36,399 nucleotides of DNA from a virus, in IMG/VR virus record IMGVR_UViG_3300026321_000009, positions 1 through 36,399 of that record, one strand, 5' to 3'. Position numbers and translations under genes: made by a program. Positions 20,401-29,400 of the stretch are shown here, in pieces. A model generated the notes under the pieces. The model did no database searches. It was not told the DNA's origin and saw only the letters and a list, made by a program, of their open reading frames with translations. Each line of letters starts with the position of its first letter. The stretch's first letter is position 1.

Positions 20401-23400
20401 GAAACTTTAAGATCGACTATGGTAATAATAGCGGCACCTTCTTAGAAGGTGAAGAAGGTTATATCAGAAAACTCACCTTTACAGATAAGCAAGGTGCTGG
20501 ATTCTTTAACCAAGGTAATGTAATTAGGTCTAAGAATTCTAAGGCAGAAGTTATTGGTTACAACCAAGCAAGATCTACTGTCTACCTAGGTAAGATGGCA
20601 AGAGCACTTCCTAGTGGTGCTGACTACTTTACATTCAACTTTAATGGTACTGCACAGATTGATACTGCACAATATAAGTTTGGTGCATCATCACTCTCAC
20701 TACCTTTAGCAACAGACTTCATTGATTGCCCATCTTCTACTGAAATCGCTCTAGGATCTAGCAACTTTACCCTTGAATTATGGGTACGTGCTTCTGCTGG
20801 TTCATTAAGTGGCACTGTTGAGTTAATTGACACAAGAGCATCTAGTGCTAATGAAGTTGCTGGTAGACTTTACCTGAATGCAGGTAAACCAAGATGGAAT
20901 GTTAATAACAGTGATTTAATAACTACAACTACTACTCTAGTTGCTGATACTTGGACACATATTGCCATTGTCAGGACAGGAACTGCTGGTGTTATGTGGA
21001 TCAATGGTGTTTCTGCTGGCACAGGCACAGATAGCACAACTTATGTTGCTAAACCACTTCACATCGGTGCAAGTTATGCTGGTACTGGTGGTATTATAGG
21101 TCATCTTGATGAAATTAGATGGTCTAATAGTGCAAGATATTCAGCAACCTTCGCTGCACCAACTGGAATATTCCAAGGAGACGCTAATACAAAACTACTA
21201 CTTCATTGTGATGGTGCTGACACAGCAACTTATGTTGAGGACTGGTCTGGTACTGGAACTTGGATAGATGGAGATGACTTCAATAATGACGCTATTATTG
21301 CTACTAAGAGGAAGTCAACTGGCAATCTTTCCACACATAGTCTGAATACACAAAGATATCTCGATGCTGCTGATCTCATCTTTAAGAACAAGGACTTACT
21401 TGCTAAGGAAGTTGTATGGCGTTTAGAGCATCAATCACCATATGCACCATTCAGTGTCCTTACTGGATCTGTTAACTGCTCAGATGATGTTAATGACATC
21501 CTCGATGCTTTGATTAGTGACATGAGGAATGGTAGTAACAGTTATCTCTATGATGCTGCTGCCCTTTATGTTGACAGGACTGTAACTCCTATTACTGTTA
21601 ATCATATTGAAACTGAAATTGAAGAGACAATCTGGACACATGAAGAGTTGTCCAAGTTGGCACAACAAGTAATTACTAACCAGAGAATACAAATACTCGG
21701 AGATCATGGATTGACTCAGGTAACTGATTCTTCTATCACTGACTCCACAAACGCCTCACCTTCAACTATCACACCTACAGCAGCAGTTTATGACGCTGTA
21801 ACTGGTGAGATGACATTAACCAAGTCTTCACATGGTTTAACTACTAACATTGCTATAACAGCAACTGGAGCGACTTATGATGCTAACACTGGTATCATGG
21901 TTGTTACTAGCAACAGTCACGGTCTGAATCCTGGCGATAAAGTTAAGTTAGAAGACAATTCAATCACATTTAGTTGTGATATGGATGGTAACAGAAGCGA
22001 CCACTCTTATCCTAGAGCAGATGACCCTGCAAGTGGTAAGTGGTTAGAAGTTGGTGAAGTACAAACAAATACTTTTGAAATATTCGTTGATAAAGCACCG
22101 TTGGTAGGATACAAGCCAACTGCCTCAACATATGATGCAGCGACTGGTTTAATGGCACTAACAATTGGTGACCATAACTTCTCTGCTGGACAGACTATTA
22201 AGTTGGCAAACAATTCGCTCAACTTTACTTGTGCGATGGACGATAACAACTCTATCAAGTCCTACCCAAGATCAACTGACAATGTATATGATGAAGCGAT
22301 TCCTATCAAGCATGAAGGTACACCATATACTCCAACTGGAGCAACATATACACCTGTAACTGGTGAGATGGTTGTTACCATCATTGGTCATACCATTGCC
22401 GTTAACGATCAAGTTAAACTTGAAGAAGGTGCTGTAAGTTTCAGTTGTGCCAAGGATAATCACGCTAGTGATCATTCATATCCTTTAGCATCTAGCACAG
22501 TTGCTAATACTTGGTTAACTGTTTCTGCTGTTACTGCTAACACCCTTACAATTAACGTTGGTAAGTCTCCTGACACTTCAACTCATACTTACTTGAGATG
22601 GAATGCAAACAGTCTTGTTAAGAAAGATACTACAATTGTCCTTGATGTAGGTAAAGCACCTCTCATCACTCACGATGTTTCTACTGCTGCTTATACACCT
22701 GCTACAGGTGTTATGGATATCACTCTTGGTACCCACAACTTCTTAGTTGGTGATAGTATTAAGTTAGCTGATGGATCATTAACATTCTCTTGTAACCCTG
22801 GATCTGGCGTTGCAAACGGATCTTATCCAAGAACAGATATTATAACTCATACTCCAACTACTGCTGCTTATGTCCCTGCAACAGGTGTAATTACAATTAC
22901 TGTTGCTAACCACGGTATGCTAGATGGTGAGTGGGTTAAACTAGCAGATGGTGCTTTGACATTCAAGTGTGATGCTGATAGTCAACTTACTAACCATGCT
23001 TATCCAAGAGCTACTGACCCAATTAGCGGTAGATGGATACAGGTTTCTGGTGTAACCACAAACACATTTGATATACAAGTATTAGACTCTGCTCCATCAT
23101 CCAATACATCTACTCACGTATTTGTATCTGCTACATCAGGTGGAGTTTCACAGAAGAAAGACAGATCTTACGATTCACCGATTGCAATCACAGGTGTTGG
23201 TACTGCAAACCTAACTGCTGCTTCTGGCACAACATACAACCCATCAACAGGTGTCCTTTCAATTACTTCTGCAAGTCATGGATTGACTGGTGCTACATCA
23301 CATACTCCAACTCTTGCTTCATATGCACCTGCTACTGGACTGTTAACGATTACTCTTGCAAGTCATGGATTTGCTAACGGTGACAGGATCCAAATTCAAG

Positions 23401-26400
23401 CAAATGCATTAACTATGACATGTGCTAAGGATAGTGACGGATCATTCCACACATATCCTCGCTCATCTGATCCTGTATCTGAGAAGTGGTTACCAATTAC
23501 TTTGGTTGATGCTAATTCATTCACAGTTGACGTTAATAAGTCTCCTGATCTTTCTGCTCATACCTTTATCTCTTGGGCATCTAATGGAATCAAGAGAGCT
23601 AGAGATATGGTCAAGTTTGATGCTGACTCATTAACCTTTAGTTGTGCTCTTGCTGGTGGCAACCATACATATCCTCGTTTAACTGATCCTATTGCTTCAC
23701 AGTGGGTACCTGTTACTAACGTAGCAACAAACACATTTGAAGTTAACACAGGACCATCTACTTACACTGGTACTCATACATGGGTATCTGCAACTTCTAA
23801 CGGAATCAAGAAGCAGACAGGTGTAATTACAGTTAATGTTGGTATATCCTCTAACACTGCTGCTCATACATTCGTATCTTCTACTGCTGGTGCAGTTAGG
23901 GCAGGTGGAGTTTATGCTCACACATTTAAGAATGCTAATAATACATACACACCATCTACAGCGGCATACGTCCCTGCAACTGGTGTTTTAACACTAACCA
24001 TTGCTGGTCATGGATTTGCTAATGGTGAGTGGATTAAGATTGCTGACAGTGGACTAACATTCACTTGTGCTCAGGATAGCAACGCAACTAACCATACATA
24101 TCCTCGTGCTGCTGGTGCAACATTCACAGCAACAACTGGTACTGCATACAACCCATCGACAGGTATATTAAGCATTACCACAACTGCTGCTCATAACCTA
24201 GCAAATGGTGATGAGATTAAAATTGCTGACAACTCATTGACATTCACATGTGCAATGGACGGCAATACAGTTAATAAGACTTATCCAAGACCATCTGATC
24301 CTATCAGTGCTAAGTGGATTAAGGTAGAAAACGTAGCTTCAACAACGTTTGATGTCCAGATATTAGACATTACTCCTTCTTCTAACACTTCTACCCATGT
24401 ATGGGTATCTGCTACAGCAGGTGGCATACAAACTAGAGACCCTGCTTCTGGTAAGTGGTTGAAGATCTCTAACGTTGCTACAAATACATTTGATGTTAAT
24501 GTAAGCGTATCTTCTAATACTTCCACTCACGCATTTGTAAGTGCTATCTCTGGTTGTGTAAGTAGAGCAGTCATCATGGCTGGTGGAGCACATTCACATA
24601 CTTGGAAGTCTGCTAAGACTAATGGTATTCACAAACAAGGATCATTCGTATCTATTGATAAGGATGCACTGAAATTCAAGTGTGCTTTAGACGAATATCT
24701 AACAGATCATACCTATCCTGCATTAACCTCTACTGTATACAATAAAGTATTACCAGTTGAGAAGTATACTACTAATACATTCACAGTTAATGTTGGTATT
24801 TCGACTCAAGACGATAATTATATTCCTTATACTCCAACTGCTGCTACCTATACAGCATCAACAGGTGCTTTGGTACTAGACATTGGTACTCATAGTCTTT
24901 CTACAAGTGATTTTGTAGAGATAGACGATAATTCATTGACATTTACATGTGCAATGGATAGCAACCAGTCTCAGAAGACATACCCTCGCACATTCCATGA
25001 CACTAAGTCCTCTGGTAAGAAGCTTGCGGTTACTGCTATTGGTTCAACATCACACACTCCAAGTTTTGCAGCATACCTTCCTACAACTGGTGTCTTAACA
25101 ATCACTTTAGATTCTCATGGATTTACTGCTGGTGAGAAGGTCAAGTTTGACGACAGTGCATTAACTTTCAGTTGTGCTAAGGATAGTAATGCTACTAACC
25201 ATGCATATCCAAGAGCAACAGACCCTGCAAGTGGTAAGTGGTTGACAATCAGTAATGTAACTGTAACCACATTTGATGTCCAAATTGGTGTAACTACTGA
25301 GTTATCTGCACACAACTTCCAATCCGCTGTTACTGGTGGAATGAAGAAGCAGAATGGTCAGATTACAGTTAACGTTGGTGCTGCTGGTACAAACGCACAA
25401 TTTACTCCATCTGCTGCTACTTACAATGCAGTAACAGGTGATATGACACTGACTATTGGTCAGCATGGCATACAGGTTGGATCAAACATTGTAATTGCTA
25501 ATGATTCATTGACATTCAGTTGCACAATGGGATCTGGCAATAAGACTTATCCTCGCTCCACAGACCCATTTGGCGGTAGTAAGTCTATTCGTGTAGACGA
25601 AGTTGGTTATACTTCTAAGACTGCTACTGGAGCAGCATATACACCTGGTACAGGTGCTATGACAATCACATCTGCCTCTCATGGATTCTCCAATAACGAT
25701 TATATTCAGATCGTTGAAGGATCTCTAACAATGAGATGTGCTCGTGATGGTAATACAACAGATCATTCATATCCTAGAAAGACCGATCCTTACTATGGTA
25801 AGTGGTTAAAGGTTTCTAACGTAGCAACAAACACATTTGATGTTAACGTTGGAATCTCTCCAGACGCTACAACTCACACATTCGTTTCTGCTGCCACTGA
25901 TGGTATTAGAAAGCAGAATGGTGTAATCACAGTTAACGTTGGTAAATCCCCTGCTATTGGATTTGACGTTTCTGCTGCTACTTACGATCCTGCTACAGGA
26001 CTTCTAGTTGCAACAATCGGTGAGCATAGTTTCACTACTACTCAGAAGGTTAGACTTGCAAACAACTCTTTCGTATTCAAGTGTGCTCAAAACTCTTCTA
26101 CTACTCACACATATCCACGTGCAAACGGTCAAGGTGGTGCATCTGCTGACGATCCAGCATACGATGATGCAGTAACGATCACTGCTGTAACGTCATCAAC
26201 AATTACTTTAAACGTTGGTACTTCTTCCAACACAACTGCTCACACATTCCAGAACGCTAATAACACATATACTGCTACTGGAGCAACCTATACACCATCA
26301 ACAGGTGTAATGACTATTACATCTAATGGTCATGGATTCCTTAACGGTGAGCGCATTAAGATTGCAGATAATTCATTAACATTCACTTGTGCTAAGGATG

Positions 26401-29400
26401 GTAACGCTACTAACCACACATACCCAAGATCAAGTGATCCTATCAGTGGTAAGTGGTTAACAATCTCCAATAAGACAACTAACACATTCGATGTTAACGT
26501 TGGTGATTCTACAAACTATTCTACTCACGCATTTGTCTCTGCTGTAGCAGGTGGCATTAAGAGAGCAGTCATCCACGCTGGTGGTGAGTATGCTCATACA
26601 TTCGTAAGTGCTTCTTCTAACGCTGTTTCTTACACTCCAGACTCTACACATACATTCGTAAGTGCTAAGGGTGGTGCTGTTAAGCAATGGTTAGGCACTC
26701 ATTCATTCGTCTCTGCTATAGCCGACTGCATTAAGATCATCGGATATAACAACAGTGATTGCATAGACGTACAATCTAGTCTTGATAACTTACTTTCAAT
26801 TCTTATTGATACTCTGGATGAAGCAAATCAAGCAGTTGCTGTAGACCATCTAGCAACAATTACAAAACTAACTCCTGCACATGAATATGTTGGTGCAACC
26901 GCTGACGCATATCTACAAATACCATTTACTATTGACGATGTTAATACAGGTAACAAACTTGCTTATACAAGAAGAGTTGACGAAACAACTAGAGATAGAT
27001 TCAGAGATGCTGCTAACCTAATTCGCCTCAACCGTGGTCCTATCGTTGATAAGGCTTCTGCTGACATGCTTACTCGTTATCCAGAGTTGGTACTAGGAAT
27101 GCCTAGAAACGCTGATGCTAGTGGTGCTGGTACCTTACGTTGTAAGACTGACCTTGGAATCATCCTAGACGGTGTAGCAAATGACATCGAAGTTGGTGGT
27201 AACTACAATACACTAATTGCAGTTAAGAATTACCTTGGTAACAATGACGAAATTCAGCATGTTAGATTGCAGTTACTTCAATCTCTATATGCTCATAACA
27301 GACTTGGACTTTATGCCAAGCAAGCAGTCTCAGGTGACCTAGACGATACCAATACTGATTCAGTTATTATTGGTGACTGGGGTATTACTAACGATACTGC
27401 TAACGTCCAATTCACTCCATCTGCTGGTACATACGATCCAGCAACAGGTGAGATGACACTGACTATCGGTAGTCATACACTTGATCTTGGAAGAAAGGTT
27501 ACAATAGCAGATAACTCCTTATCATGGAGTTGCACATATGGATCTGCTACTCACACATTCGTTGGCACAGCAACTAATGCTCTTACCTTCGGATCTACTC
27601 AGAAGACTGTAACTGCTGCAACTTATAATCATGCAACAGGTATTATAGAATTAACAATCGGATCTCACTCATACACAACCAGTGATACATTCACGATTGC
27701 TACTAATTCACTAACATTCACTTGTGACGCTGACAGTCACGCAACACAGCATACCTATCCTAGAGCAGGAGATCCTGCTTATGGAGCAACTATGACGATC
27801 ACTGCTGTAAGTGGAACAACCGTTTCAGCTAACGTTGGTGCTGTTTCTGGTGGTCAGACTAAGACCTATCCTCGTGCAACTGACTACGCAGGATCAGGCA
27901 AGAGACTTACAATCACTGCTAAGACTTCTACAACTATTACATTTAATATGTTGTCAGCAAATGGTGGTGTAGCATCTACTAACTTATCTCCACACACATT
28001 CGTTTCTGCGACTGCTAACGCTGTAGTTGCTCCTGGCGATTGTGTTAACGTTAAGGACGCAATTGATTCTCTAACAGAATTAGCGAATGAGACACTTGCT
28101 CCTAATGGAGACAGATATAGAGATGCAGGTGATCTTCTACACTTTAACAAAGATTACATCGCTGAAGAAGCAGTTGGTATATTAGACGCTGACTTCTCAT
28201 ACACTCTAAACAACATTCTTTATCAATCCTTCCAGTACCCATCAGGTGCTACTGGTAGAGATACATGTAAGAAAGATATTGGATTGTTACTTGATAGTGT
28301 TATCAGTGACTTACAGACTGGTGGTAACAGCAATACAATTGCTGCAACTGAAAATTATATCGCAGTCTCTGGTGGTATCAAGCAAGTTGAAGATCAACTA
28401 CTTTCAACCATCCACGCATTCAAGCAAGTTAAGAAACTTGGTAAACTTGCAATAATCAACAACCTTTATAACCAAGGCATAGCAAACCTAACTGGTGACC
28501 AGTATCCTGCTATGTGGACAACTAAGACCGCATATAGAGATACTACAATCACTGACTCTCAGGGTGATACTGCTTATCTCAGCGATGATTGCACAAATGC
28601 AGTCTACGCATTTGAGAATCTGTTGGACATTATTATTGATACTTTGACTCCATCAGGTGATGCTGGTAGATCTTCTGCTAGAATGATCCTTAACAATAAG
28701 AATTACTATGACCAAGAATTAGAGAACCTAGTTAACAGTCAGTGGGGATCAGGTGCATGGTCAACAGATATCAATACATTCCTAGAGACAACAGTTAATG
28801 ACGTAATACATGACCTTGCGATTACAGATACAGAGAAATATGACACTGCTAGAAACATCATTCTTACTAACGTAATCGGTGAATTTGTAGTTGGTGAAAC
28901 TGTAACTTCATCTGGTGGTGGATATGCGACTGTCAAGGAATACATCCTCGATAGCAACACACTCGTCATTGGATCTACAACAGGACAAGTTTGGGCAGCA
29001 GTAGATGATATAACTGGTGCTCTTGGTACAACTGCTACAGTTGTTACTGTTGGACCTATCTACGATTACTACACAACTGTATCTAACGTCCAATCCCTTG
29101 CTACCACTAGGATCATAACAACAGGTATTGCTGATCAGGTCGCAGGTATTAACCTCTTCACTAACCCTGAAGACTACACTGCTAACTGGACTGCAAATGC
29201 TTGCACCATTAGTGGTAACGTAACTACTGACCCAGATGATCAAATACTTGCTGAGAAGCTTGTAGTTGATAGCAGCACGGGTGAGCATACAATAACAAGA
29301 AATTATAGTCTTACTGCATACGACACATTTGATGATTCTTCTATCAAGTGGGATGACGGTAATAACAAGTTTGATGAAGGTGCTACAACATCAGATCAGA

